From: an uncultured Bacteroidales bacterium
GTDB lineage: Bacteria; Bacteroidota; Bacteroidia; Bacteroidales; UBA932
DNA length: 64,000 nucleotides
Assembly: GCA_944326245.1 (NCBI GenBank)
Contig: CALVDF010000008.1
Location: 1 to 64,000, forward strand
Reading direction: 5' to 3'
Shown here in pieces: positions 34,740 to 42,376 of this stretch. Numbering within the stretch: position 1 is the stretch's first letter; every line of letters begins with the position of its first letter. The notes beneath the pieces were generated by a model that worked only from the letters and a program-made list of their open reading frames with translations, ran no database searches and was not told the origin of the DNA. Position numbers and translations under genes: made by a program.

Positions 34740-35312
34740 TTATTTGTCTTCCGGTTCCTGTTCCTGGCCCTGTGTACTGCTGTCCCCGAAATCGTACGGA
34801 TCGTCGTGTGGTGCCTGTGTCTCCGGATTTTCGCGCAGGGCGTATGTGATATGGCTGGCCAGGCGGAGAATCTCTTTGCGGTTTCCTTCCAGTATGAGGG
34901 GTGCCTCCCCCTTGGATATTGTGACACTGTCCTCGTGGGCCCTCATGAAGCGGGTGAAGCGGTTGCGTAGGCGGAATGTGAGCTTGTCGCTGTCTTCGTC
35001 TGTCTTCTCGTAGCCCAGGCTTTCAAAAGCCTTCATTATCGTGTCCCTGTGATCTTCGAAGTCACCCTCGATCATGACTTCCTTCTTGACGAATACCAGT
35101 CCGGGGTAGACGAGGGCAATGAGTGCGAACAGTATCAGCATCTGCCACCATGCACCTTCCTTGAGCATCCCCCCTTCGGAGACAGGCATGAAAAGCTGTC
35201 TGATGCTTTCTCCGCTGAGAACCGTTACGATGCTCAGAAGGACTACTGCCAGGACTATGAACACGAAGAAATACTTGACGGATCTTACGACCCTGCGGGC
35301 TTTAGGACTCAT
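34740..35312 (-). CDS. Two-helix membrane protein of unknown function
   Basis: A protein of 190 aa. Two transmembrane helices are predicted (YFFVFIVLAVVLLSIVTVL near 14-32 and WWQMLILFALIALVYPGLVFV near 55-75), followed by a soluble domain with FESLGYEKTDEDSDKLTFRLRNRFTRFMRAHEDSVTI and a Pro/Glu-rich tail. No family is recognised with confidence; similar two-helix proteins are found as conserved hypotheticals in Bacteroidales. It is the first gene of the operon containing the DUF2007 and paired secreted proteins. A minus-strand TATATTTG at 35344-35351 is its likely -7 box. Confidence 0.7.
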   Translation of the reverse strand: MSPKARRVVRSVKYFFVFIVLAVVLLSIVTVLSGESIRQLFMPVSEGGMLKEGAWWQMLILFALIALVYPGLVFVKKEVMIEGDFEDHRDTIMKAFESLGYEKTDEDSDKLTFRLRNRFTRFMRAHEDSVTISKGEAPLILEGNRKEILRLASHITYALRENPETQAPHDDPYDFGDSSTQGQEQEPEDK

Positions 35313-35343
35313 GATTTTTGCTGTTTTTGATTATAATTTGATG

Positions 35344-35370
35344 CAAATATAGCAAATCGTATTATTTTTG
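35344..35370. promoter_or_regulatory. Divergent -7 boxes between two membrane-protein genes
   Basis: TATATTTG on the minus strand (35344-35351) faces the two-helix protein gene. TATTTTTG on the plus strand (35363-35370) faces the coiled-coil protein gene. Neither has a perfectly spaced -33 TTTG. Confidence 0.45.
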
Positions 35371-35412
35371 CCTTAAACAATCAAGCAAGATTACATTTAA
35401 GTTTACATTGAA

Positions 35413-36357
35413 ATGGAAGAAAACAACAGAACAACCGGCGGGAATCCCGCACCTGTACCCGGACAGAACTACGGGGGAGACAAACCGGACAATAGCAATA
35501 ATAAAGCGCTGAAAATCACAGTGATCGTCTTGGCGGTGGCAGCAGTGGTACTGGCAGGCGTATTTGCTTATGTATGGATAGACAGGCAGAAAATGATAGA
35601 CGACCTGACTGTCGACAAGCAGAACCTGACCAATGAACTTGTGGAGCTTCAGGGCGAGTATTCTCAACTGTCAAGCGACAATGACAGTCTCAACGTCCAG
35701 CTCGACCGTGAACGCGAAAAAGTGGACCAGCTGCTCGAACGCATCAAACAGACCGATGCCGCCAACCGCACCAAGATCCGCCAGTATGAGAAGGAGCTCG
35801 GTACCCTGCGTTCCATCATGAAGCATTACATCTTCCAGATAGATTCGCTCAACACCCTGAACATCGCTCTGCGCAAGGACGCCGAACTGGCCCGTGCCGA
35901 GGCTGCCAAGTCGGCCGAGCGCTACGAGGAGCTGAGCAAGACCACGGACGAGTACGCCAAGCTAGTGGAGCAGGGCTCGGAAATCAAGGGCCGCGGCGTT
36001 ACTGTCGTAGGTATAAACGCTTCAAACAAGGAGACAGACCGCAGCAGCAGGATCAAAAAACTGCGTACATGCCTCTCGCTCATCGAGAACTCCATCGCTC
36101 CCAAGGGCCTCATGAGGGTGTACATCCGTGTCAAGGGACCGGACGGAATACTCATGACATCCGATCAGCAGAAAATATTCGAGATGAACGGAGAACAGCT
36201 GGTGTACTCCGAGTCCCGTGAAGTGGACTATCAGGGCAATGAGGTGGAGGTATGTATCTACTTTGCACCCGGGCAGGGATTCACCAAGGGTGTCTATACT
36301 GTTGAGGCGTACACTTCCTCCGGCCTGCTCGGCACCGGTGACATACTGCTGAAGTAG
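35413..36357 (+). CDS. Membrane-anchored coiled-coil protein of unknown function
   Basis: A protein of 314 aa. An Asn/Pro/Gly-rich N-terminus (1-30) precedes one transmembrane helix (ALKITVIVLAVAAVVLAGVFAYVWI, near 32-56), a long coiled coil (about 60-195) and a C-terminal beta-rich domain (GVTVVGINASNKETDRSSRIKKLRTCLSLIENSIAPKG and onward). It looks like a bitopic envelope protein with the coiled coil and globular domain in the periplasm. I recognise it as a conserved Bacteroidales type but know no function. The hemW gene starts 11 bp after its stop. Confidence 0.72.
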   Translation: MEENNRTTGGNPAPVPGQNYGGDKPDNSNNKALKITVIVLAVAAVVLAGVFAYVWIDRQKMIDDLTVDKQNLTNELVELQGEYSQLSSDNDSLNVQLDREREKVDQLLERIKQTDAANRTKIRQYEKELGTLRSIMKHYIFQIDSLNTLNIALRKDAELARAEAAKSAERYEELSKTTDEYAKLVEQGSEIKGRGVTVVGINASNKETDRSSRIKKLRTCLSLIENSIAPKGLMRVYIRVKGPDGILMTSDQQKIFEMNGEQLVYSESREVDYQGNEVEVCIYFAPGQGFTKGVYTVEAYTSSGLLGTGDILLK

Positions 36358-36368
36358 TACTGGCTCAG

Positions 36369-37616
36369 ATGATCTACATCCACTTTCCTTTCTGCAAGTC
36401 GTTCTGTACCTACTGCGACTTCTATTCGGTCAAGGAAAGGGAAAAAATAGAGCAATATACCCGAAGCCTTCTGCAGGAAATCAGCCTGCGGAAGGCTTTT
36501 TTGCGCAGGTGTGCGGCTCCTTCGACCCTCTATGTCGGAGGGGGAACCCCGTCTCTCTGGCCTGTGGAACAGCTGGAACGGGTAGTGGCAATGCTCCGGG
36601 AGGCTACAGGCAGAGGCAGTCATGACGGCTATGGCTACGATGAATTTACCGTCGAGGTCAATCCCGATGACGTTACACCCGGATATGCGGCAGCCCTGCG
36701 CAGGCTCGGAGTCAACCGCATCAGCATGGGAGTACAGTCCTTCTCTGACCGCAGTCTGCGGTGGATGAACCGTAGGCACAATGCGGAAGGCGCCCGTGAG
36801 GCCTGTCGGGTGCTGAGGGCAGCAGGTTTCGACAATATCTCCATGGACCTGATATTCGGATACGACCCTGTTCCGTGGGGGGCGGCACTCTCTTCGGAGG
36901 ACGGGCTTATGCGTCTTTGGAGGGGCGACCTCGAGGAGATGCTGCGCTTGCGTCCTGAGCATATCTCGGCCTACCAGATGGGAGTGGAGGAGGGCAGTGT
37001 CCTGGGAGAAATGGCAGCTGCAGGCCGCTACCGGGAGCCTTCGGACGAACTCTGCGCATCGCAGTACGCTCTTCTCCAGCAGATGCTCGCGGATGCCGGG
37101 TATCAGCAGTACGAAGTGTCCAATTTTGCCCTGCCTGGACGGCGGGCCATTCACAACAGTGCGTATTGGAGCCGGCAGCCGTACATTGGCCTCGGTCCGG
37201 GAGCCCATTCCTTTGACGGGGACCGCCGCCGCTCGTGGAATCTCCCTGATGTAGACCGCTATATCCGCGCGGCACATTCCTCCTCCCGGTCATTCATGTC
37301 GTCCGTCGTTTCCGAAGAGATTCTTACCGACGAGGATGTATTCACAGAGACCATTATGCTGGGCCTCAGGACCGTGGACGGTCTTCCGCTCGAGTCCGTC
37401 TTCCAAGGCTCTTGTTCCGGCTCTCGAACCGGGTCCATTGCCAGTTCCGATGCCAGAGCCCGATCCTGCATCCGCAAAACCGGTGATGTCCGCAGTACCC
37501 TCGATGCGATAGACCGTTTTCTGGCCGACGGTTCCCTTATTCTGCGGGATGGCCGTCTTTGCATTCCCCCTGACCGGCTTTTCATAAGCGATTCCATCAT
37601 CCGCGGGCTGCTCTGA
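36369..37616 (+). CDS. hemW: Radical SAM heme chaperone HemW
   Basis: A HemN-like radical SAM protein of 415 aa. The [4Fe-4S] cysteines are C9, C13 and C16 in FCKSFCTYCDFYS; GGGTPS at 57-62, EVNPDDVTP and RISMGVQSFSD are conserved. A HemW rather than true HemN assignment follows from starting almost at the cluster motif, without the N-terminal extension of HemN. The late GLGPGAHSF is also typical. A Ser/Gly/Arg-rich insertion (near 345-370) interrupts the C-terminal winged-helix region. Family members insert heme into respiratory proteins. Co-transcribed with the coiled-coil gene upstream. Confidence 0.88.
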   Translation: MIYIHFPFCKSFCTYCDFYSVKEREKIEQYTRSLLQEISLRKAFLRRCAAPSTLYVGGGTPSLWPVEQLERVVAMLREATGRGSHDGYGYDEFTVEVNPDDVTPGYAAALRRLGVNRISMGVQSFSDRSLRWMNRRHNAEGAREACRVLRAAGFDNISMDLIFGYDPVPWGAALSSEDGLMRLWRGDLEEMLRLRPEHISAYQMGVEEGSVLGEMAAAGRYREPSDELCASQYALLQQMLADAGYQQYEVSNFALPGRRAIHNSAYWSRQPYIGLGPGAHSFDGDRRRSWNLPDVDRYIRAAHSSSRSFMSSVVSEEILTDEDVFTETIMLGLRTVDGLPLESVFQGSCSGSRTGSIASSDARARSCIRKTGDVRSTLDAIDRFLADGSLILRDGRLCIPPDRLFISDSIIRGLL

Positions 37617-37726
37617 TCCCTTTCACAGGAAAGGACCGCCGCTGTGCTCCCGCTCACGGAAGAAGCTGCCAAGCCCGTCCGCCTGTAACTCGCTGGATAC
37701 AAGCGCCGCTTTCCGGACAGGCCATC

Positions 37727-37752
37727 GGGGAAAGTTCCAAGAATTCCCCCGT
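37727..37752. repeat. Short GC-rich hairpin downstream of hemW
   Basis: CGGGGAA (37727-37733) pairs with TTCCCCCG (37745-37752) with one bulge. It resembles the arms of the REP-like elements but lacks their centre. It may help end the hemW transcript. Confidence 0.4.
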
Positions 37753-37782
37753 TGGACTAGTGCACACATGTCCGGATGCAAG

Positions 37783-38008
37783 GAGATCGCAGATAGTGGA
37801 TTTCCGAAACACCGGGATCTTTGTTATATTGCTGAATAACAAATACTTGACTCTTTGGCCGGCGTTTTACGACACCTTTTATGAGCCTGAGAAACACCAG
37901 GCAAAATCATAAATGGCTGATACTGATATATTTGAATAGTGTCGAGATGTTTCATTATTCAAGTTGCCTGTTAGCGGAGAACGAAATTAAAAGGTGTCAG
38001 TGCCGGCC
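37783..38008 (-). repeat. Dispersed repeat of about 226 bp, copy A
   Basis: Its reverse complement aligns with 61430-61660 along its whole length, beginning at CGGCACTGACACC and ending near GGTGTTTCGGAAATC and CTATCTGC. The most conserved blocks are ACAGGCAACTTGAAT, GCCTGGTGTTTCTC and AGGTGTCGTAAAA. Motifs GAAACACC and GGTGTTTC recur in both orientations. A reading frame inside (37881-38132) is shared only in part with copy B, so coding is doubtful. Confidence 0.75.
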
Positions 38009-38136
38009 TACTGGATGTCTGCAGGTAAACAAGCATCAGCCGCATAAGCCGTTAGAGGAAGGTTCCGTTTGCACTTCCGGAAGGCATACCTATGAAATTT
38101 ATCATGCAGTCAATCAGTATCTTACGCTTTGATATC

Positions 38137-38172
38137 GCCCTAAACGCAGATTTGAAACGCCCCGTTTGGGGC
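38137..38172. repeat. GCCCCAAACG-type palindrome, copy A
   Basis: GCCCTAAACG (38137-38146) and CGTTTGGGGC (38163-38172) are complementary at nine of ten positions. The element resembles 59179-59217 through the arms and the inner TTTSAAAC. Confidence 0.65.
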
Positions 38173-38184
38173 AAGACAGCTGGT

Positions 38185-38254
38185 GTGTCCGGCTGTCCGT
38201 GCAACTGTCCGCCCAGGGGTGTCCGGAAACGGACACGTGTCCGGTATCGGACAC
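38185..38254 (+). promoter_or_regulatory. TGTCCG half-site cluster, putative enhancer for a sigma-54 activator
   Basis: TGTCCG occurs at 38186, 38194, 38206, 38220 and 38238, and its complement CGGACA at 38230 and 38248. The last sites form two adjacent perfect 18-bp palindromes: GTGTCCGGAAACGGACAC (38219-38236) and GTGTCCGGTATCGGACAC (38237-38254). They are centred about 85 and 67 bp upstream of the -12 element at 38312, the usual place for bacterial enhancer-binding proteins. A further TGTCCG is at 38337. A T-rich run follows the second palindrome, so a terminator role cannot be excluded. Confidence 0.65.
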
Positions 38255-38298
38255 TTTTTCTCTTGATTAGTTAGTTGATTATTAGTGTGTTGCTGTTG

Positions 38299-38314
38299 TG
38301 GCACGGCGGTTGTT
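38299..38314 (+). promoter_or_regulatory. Sigma-54-like -24/-12 promoter of the export operon
   Basis: TGGCACG (38299-38305), four bases, TTGTT (38310-38314) matches the RpoN consensus TGGCACG-N4-TTGCW except that the -12 GC is GT. It lies about 146 bp before the first permease ATG and just downstream of the TGTCCG cluster. No TAnnTTTG promoter is evident in the same interval. Confidence 0.6.
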
Positions 38315-38459
38315 GGCGGCTGTGCGGAAAGAAATGTGTCCGCCTTGGGACAGGGTTCCCGGCAGGCATTGCGAGGAGCATCCCCGCAGGCGGAAGACGG
38401 ATGTTGCGGGCAGGATGGAATAAATGAATGAATAACAAATTAAGAATAAGACATAGGAT

Positions 38460-39761
38460 ATGAAACTGGGAATGTATTTGAGGCAGGCATGGTACGGCCT
38501 GAGGGCCAACCGGGTGTACAGTGCGGTGTTCATCATCGGGACGGCTTTTTCGATGGCGCTGGTGATGGCATTCCTGACTGTGCTTTCTGCAAGGCTCGTG
38601 AATACCCGGCCGGAAATGCACAGGGACAGGACGATGGTAATATATAATGTATGGTATTCAAGGGATGCCGGACAAATGTCAGGCATGGTCAATTCGGGGA
38701 TAGGAAAGGTCTTTCTGGAGGGTCTGCCGGAGGTCGAGAGATGGACTACGGTATACGGCGGAAGCTCCATGATGATGGAAAACATGGAAGGGGATGCGAG
38801 GCATGCCTACACGGTGTACACCGGTCTGGATTTCTGGAAGATATTCGACATGGATTTCCTGTATGGAGGACCTGTGTCGGAGAACGGGACGGATATCAAT
38901 ACTCCCGAGGCCGTGATTTCCGAATCGTTTGCGGTAAGGCTTTTGGGCAGGGCCGATGCAGTAGGGGAGAAGATTGTCTGCAATGACAAGGAATACAAGG
39001 TCTGCGGAGTCGTGCGGGATGTTCCCATGAGTGCCGTGCTTGCATTTTCGGAGGTGTGGCTTCCGTCTTCTGTGTATGAAGCATCTGCGCAACGGAATCC
39101 GAAGTGTGAGTTTCTTGGCGGAGGGATGGTTATAGCCTTGCTTCACGGCAGCAGGGATTTTGCCGGTGTGGAGCAGGCAATCAGGGACAAGGTGGCGATC
39201 TACAACAGCAATACTGGAGAGACGGAAGGATGGACGCTGGACATAAGGGGAATGTCTTCGTACAGGCAGTACCTGTTTGCGTGGAGCGAGCTGAGTCCTT
39301 CAGCTTATGCCTGGCTTGGACTGGGAGTAGTGCTGCTTGTCCTTCTTGTCCCTCTGATCAATCTTTCGGGTATGGTGAATTCCAGGATGGAGGCCCGTCT
39401 GCCCGAATTCGGTACCCGCAAGGCGTTCGGGGCCAACGCCAGGTCCATAACCGTGCAGATAGTCTGGGAGAATCTGCTGATGACCTTCATCGGAGGTGTT
39501 CTTGGGCTTTTGCTTTCGTGGCTTATGATAGGGATATTCTCGCGTCAGCTCAATGCACTTGTGCCAGAGGTGATAGTGGATTTCCATACCGGAAGGATTC
39601 CGGATGCCGCCTATTTCGATTTCAGGAACTTTTTCGACATTAGGCTGTATCTGGTGATGATGCTGATCATCCTTGTTCTCAACCTGCTTTCGGCCATAAT
39701 CCCGGCGATGAAGGTCGTGCGCAATCCTATCGCAGAATCGTTGAACCGTAAAAAACAGTGA
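38460..39761 (+). CDS. FtsX/MacB-type ABC permease, split N-half (pair A)
   Basis: A permease of 433 aa. TM1 (VYSAVFIIGTAFSMALVMAFLTV, near 20-42) is followed by a MacB-like periplasmic core domain (about 45-270) and three C-terminal helices of the FtsX domain. LGLGVVLLVLLVPLINLSGMVNSRMEARLPEFGTRKAFGA starts the first of these. It corresponds to the first half of the 858-aa permease at 45732, whereas the next gene corresponds to the second half. First gene of the operon. By family precedent it couples ATP hydrolysis to mechanical transfer of substrates across the envelope with adaptor and TolC partners. Confidence 0.85.
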   Translation: MKLGMYLRQAWYGLRANRVYSAVFIIGTAFSMALVMAFLTVLSARLVNTRPEMHRDRTMVIYNVWYSRDAGQMSGMVNSGIGKVFLEGLPEVERWTTVYGGSSMMMENMEGDARHAYTVYTGLDFWKIFDMDFLYGGPVSENGTDINTPEAVISESFAVRLLGRADAVGEKIVCNDKEYKVCGVVRDVPMSAVLAFSEVWLPSSVYEASAQRNPKCEFLGGGMVIALLHGSRDFAGVEQAIRDKVAIYNSNTGETEGWTLDIRGMSSYRQYLFAWSELSPSAYAWLGLGVVLLVLLVPLINLSGMVNSRMEARLPEFGTRKAFGANARSITVQIVWENLLMTFIGGVLGLLLSWLMIGIFSRQLNALVPEVIVDFHTGRIPDAAYFDFRNFFDIRLYLVMMLIILVLNLLSAIIPAMKVVRNPIAESLNRKKQ

Positions 39762-39764
39762 TAT

Positions 39765-41066
39765 ATGATAAAACAGATATTCAGACAATTGTGGTTTTAC
39801 CGCAGAGGCAACGCGTGGCTGTTTGCTGAACTTGCGGTCATTGTCGTGGCTTCATGGTTTCTGGTAAACGAGACATGGACCTCTTCGTACCGCATCAGCA
39901 AGGTGCCGGACGGAATCGATGCGGAAGATGTATTCTGCGTGAAGCTGGGCATACTGTCTCCCGGCCGTACGGGCTATGATGCGGGAGCGGCATCGTATGA
40001 AAGGCTTGCCGAAGACTATGCCCGTATGGGGGATGCCCTGCGCGCCATGCCGGAAGTGCTTGCCGCGGCTCCGATGTCTTCGTGTCACCCTCTGTCAGGA
40101 GGAGCCATGAGCATGATGAGCCTGACTGTTGACAGCCTTACCTATATGAATCCTGTAGTATTCAACAGGGGCAGCGGATCGGACGATTTCAGCGTTTTCA
40201 GATATGAGGTCATCTGGCCCCGGGACGGGAAAATAGACGATGCTCCCGGTTCAATACTGATTACCGAAGATCTGGCCGAATTCCTGTTCCACGGGGAGAA
40301 TCCGGTAGGGCGCACTGTCGGGGAGGCATGCAGCGAGGATATTGAGGGTTGGAACCAGCGTATTGCGGGAGTGATAGGAAGTCTCAGGGTTTCAGGTTGT
40401 CAGGACAATGTACCCTATGTCGTGGAAAATACTCCTGAGTCGGAAATGTGGTCTGAAAGCATGTATTCCCTGAGACTGAAACCGGGAACGGATGCAGGCA
40501 AGTTCCTTGAGAAGGCACAGGAGGAGTGGCGCCGGGACCTGGTCTTCGGCAACTGGAGGGTAACGGATGTGTATTCTATGGAGGAAGGCATCAAGTCGGC
40601 TGTACGGAGTGAAGTGCTTGACAGTCAGTTTGTATGGCGGGCCCTATGGGTGTTCATGGTCTTCAACGTGCTGCTGGCGGTGGCGTCTGTAGGCTGGCTG
40701 CGCATGGAGGAGCGTATGGAAGAGACCGGAATCCGACGGGCGATGGGAGGCTCGGGCATAAGGATCCTGTTCCAGTATGCTGCCGAGATGTGGCTGGTGT
40801 TCGCTGCAGCCGCCATTGTTGGCACAACCGTTACGGTGAACATCCTTCTGTTGGGCAAAATCAGCATAGTGAATCCGGAAAACAATCTGGGAATGGTCCC
40901 TCTGAACAGTGCCGACTTTCCTCTGCTGTTTGACCCTGTGCCGCATTTTCTGGCAGTAGAAGGCATAGTGCTCGGCCTGCTCTTTCTGGCGGTGACGGTA
41001 GCAATCATTCTGCCTGTAGCGGGCGCCCTTCGCAAATCCCCGACCGAGGCCTTGAGGACCGAATAA
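39765..41066 (+). CDS. FtsX/MacB-type ABC permease, split C-half (pair A)
   Basis: A permease of 433 aa starting 3 bp after its partner. TM1 is AWLFAELAVIVVASWFLVNETW (near 17-38). A periplasmic domain with ITEDLAEFLFHGENPVGRTVG precedes the three-helix FtsX block, including RMEERMEETGIRRAMGGSG after the first helix and a last helix ending in ALRKSPTEALRTE. It resembles the C-terminal half of the fused permease at 45732-48308 and the gene at 43705. The tight spacing suggests the two halves assemble as a heterodimeric permease. Confidence 0.85.
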   Translation: MIKQIFRQLWFYRRGNAWLFAELAVIVVASWFLVNETWTSSYRISKVPDGIDAEDVFCVKLGILSPGRTGYDAGAASYERLAEDYARMGDALRAMPEVLAAAPMSSCHPLSGGAMSMMSLTVDSLTYMNPVVFNRGSGSDDFSVFRYEVIWPRDGKIDDAPGSILITEDLAEFLFHGENPVGRTVGEACSEDIEGWNQRIAGVIGSLRVSGCQDNVPYVVENTPESEMWSESMYSLRLKPGTDAGKFLEKAQEEWRRDLVFGNWRVTDVYSMEEGIKSAVRSEVLDSQFVWRALWVFMVFNVLLAVASVGWLRMEERMEETGIRRAMGGSGIRILFQYAAEMWLVFAAAAIVGTTVTVNILLLGKISIVNPENNLGMVPLNSADFPLLFDPVPHFLAVEGIVLGLLFLAVTVAIILPVAGALRKSPTEALRTE

Positions 41067-41097
41067 ACCTAATAACAGGAAAAAAGGATATATAAAT

Positions 41098-42360
41098 ATG
41101 GACAGACAACTTACAGACAAGGAAAAATGGCAGGACCGCCGCAAGGTCATCATCCGCTGGAGTGCGGGCGGAGCTGCGGCTGTGGCGGCAGTGGTACTGC
41201 TGGCCTTCCTGATCCAGCCGTCCGTGCGGGAAAGCAGCATCAGGCTTGCCGCAGCCGATACCGGCTCGATAGAATTTGCGGTCTCGGCGACAGGCAAGGT
41301 GGTGCCCGGCTACGAAGAGATCATCAACTCCCCCATATCCTCCAGGGTAATGGAGGTATACAGGAGAGCCGGGGAGACAGTGGAGGCAGGGGAGCCTCTG
41401 CTGCGGCTGGAACTCTCGGAGGTGCAGACCGAGTACGACAATATGCTGGACGAGGAGCGGATGAAGGAGCTGAAACTGGAACAGCTGCGTATCACCAACC
41501 GCAACAACATCTCGGAGATGGAGATGAATATCGAGATTCAGGAGATGGAGCTGGACCGCAAGGCCGCCGCCCTGCGCAACGAGAAGTATCTGGATTCGCT
41601 CGGAGCCGGTACTCCGGACAAGGTGCGTGAGGCCGAGCTGGACTACACGGTGTCGAGCCTCAAGCTGGAGGACAACCGCCGCAAGCTCCAGAACCAGCGG
41701 GACCTGGCCGCCGCCGATGAGGCCGTGGCCGAGCTGGAGCTCTCGATCTTCCGCAAGAACAAGGAGCAGACCCGCCGCCGTCTCTACGACGCGGGTGTCC
41801 GTGCGCCCTACGCTGCGACCCTTACGTTCATCAACAGCGAGATAGGCGCCCAGGTGGGGCAGGGCGAGAAGCTGGCGATGCTGGCCGACCTCACCCGCTT
41901 CAAGGTGGAGGGCGAGCTGGGCGACATGCAGGCCGGGAAGATAGCCGAGGGCTACCGCACCACAGTGCTGGCCGGACGGGACACCCTCACAGGCATGGTG
42001 TCGGTACTCTCCCCGATGTCAACCGACGGCCTGATATCCTTCACCGTACAGCTTGACAACGAGTCGGCCCCGGCTCTCCGTTCAGGACTCAAATGCGACA
42101 TCTACGTGGTCTACGCCTACCGCGAGAATGTCCTCCGCCTGCCCTCGGGCACATATTACAAGGGTGAGGGCAACTACGACCTCTTCGTCCGCGAGGGCGA
42201 CCGTCTGGTCCGCCGCCGCGTGGCTCTCGGCGAGGCCAACTACGACTATGTGGAGGTCATCTCCGGCATCGAGCCGGGCGAGCAGGTGGTCATCTCCGAC
42301 ATGCAGGACTACTCCAGGCAGCCGGAACTGAAAATCAAACCGTCTAAAAAGAAAAAATAA
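41098..42360 (+). CDS. Periplasmic adaptor (HlyD/MacA type)
   Basis: An adaptor of 420 aa anchored by one N-terminal helix (AGGAAAVAAVVLLAFLIQ, near 26-43). The lipoyl half-motif SPISSRVMEVYRRAGETVEAGEPLLRLE lies near 80-107. A long coiled-coil hairpin (about 110-230) with EMEMNIEIQEMELDRKAAAL follows, then the second lipoyl half (GVRAPYAATLTFINSEIGAQVGQGEKLAML) and beta-barrel domains. The only adaptor in the operon, so it would serve all three permease sets. Codon use is strongly biased to GC-ending codons compared with the two genes before it. Confidence 0.88.
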   Translation: MDRQLTDKEKWQDRRKVIIRWSAGGAAAVAAVVLLAFLIQPSVRESSIRLAAADTGSIEFAVSATGKVVPGYEEIINSPISSRVMEVYRRAGETVEAGEPLLRLELSEVQTEYDNMLDEERMKELKLEQLRITNRNNISEMEMNIEIQEMELDRKAAALRNEKYLDSLGAGTPDKVREAELDYTVSSLKLEDNRRKLQNQRDLAAADEAVAELELSIFRKNKEQTRRRLYDAGVRAPYAATLTFINSEIGAQVGQGEKLAMLADLTRFKVEGELGDMQAGKIAEGYRTTVLAGRDTLTGMVSVLSPMSTDGLISFTVQLDNESAPALRSGLKCDIYVVYAYRENVLRLPSGTYYKGEGNYDLFVREGDRLVRRRVALGEANYDYVEVISGIEPGEQVVISDMQDYSRQPELKIKPSKKKK

Positions 42361-42376
42361 TTAAAGACATTATACT

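Noticed and set aside
37881..38132. Open frame of 83 codons inside the dispersed repeat
   Set aside because: The matching frame in copy B (on the minus strand near 61430-61501) has an in-frame stop upstream, and differences between copies are mostly non-synonymous. Similarity is explained by the DNA repeat.
38219..38254. Tandem palindromes read as a transcription terminator
   Set aside because: A T-rich run follows, but no gene ends nearby (hemW ends 600 bp earlier). The extra TGTCCG half-sites and the -24/-12 element downstream favour an enhancer. Kept open at reduced confidence.
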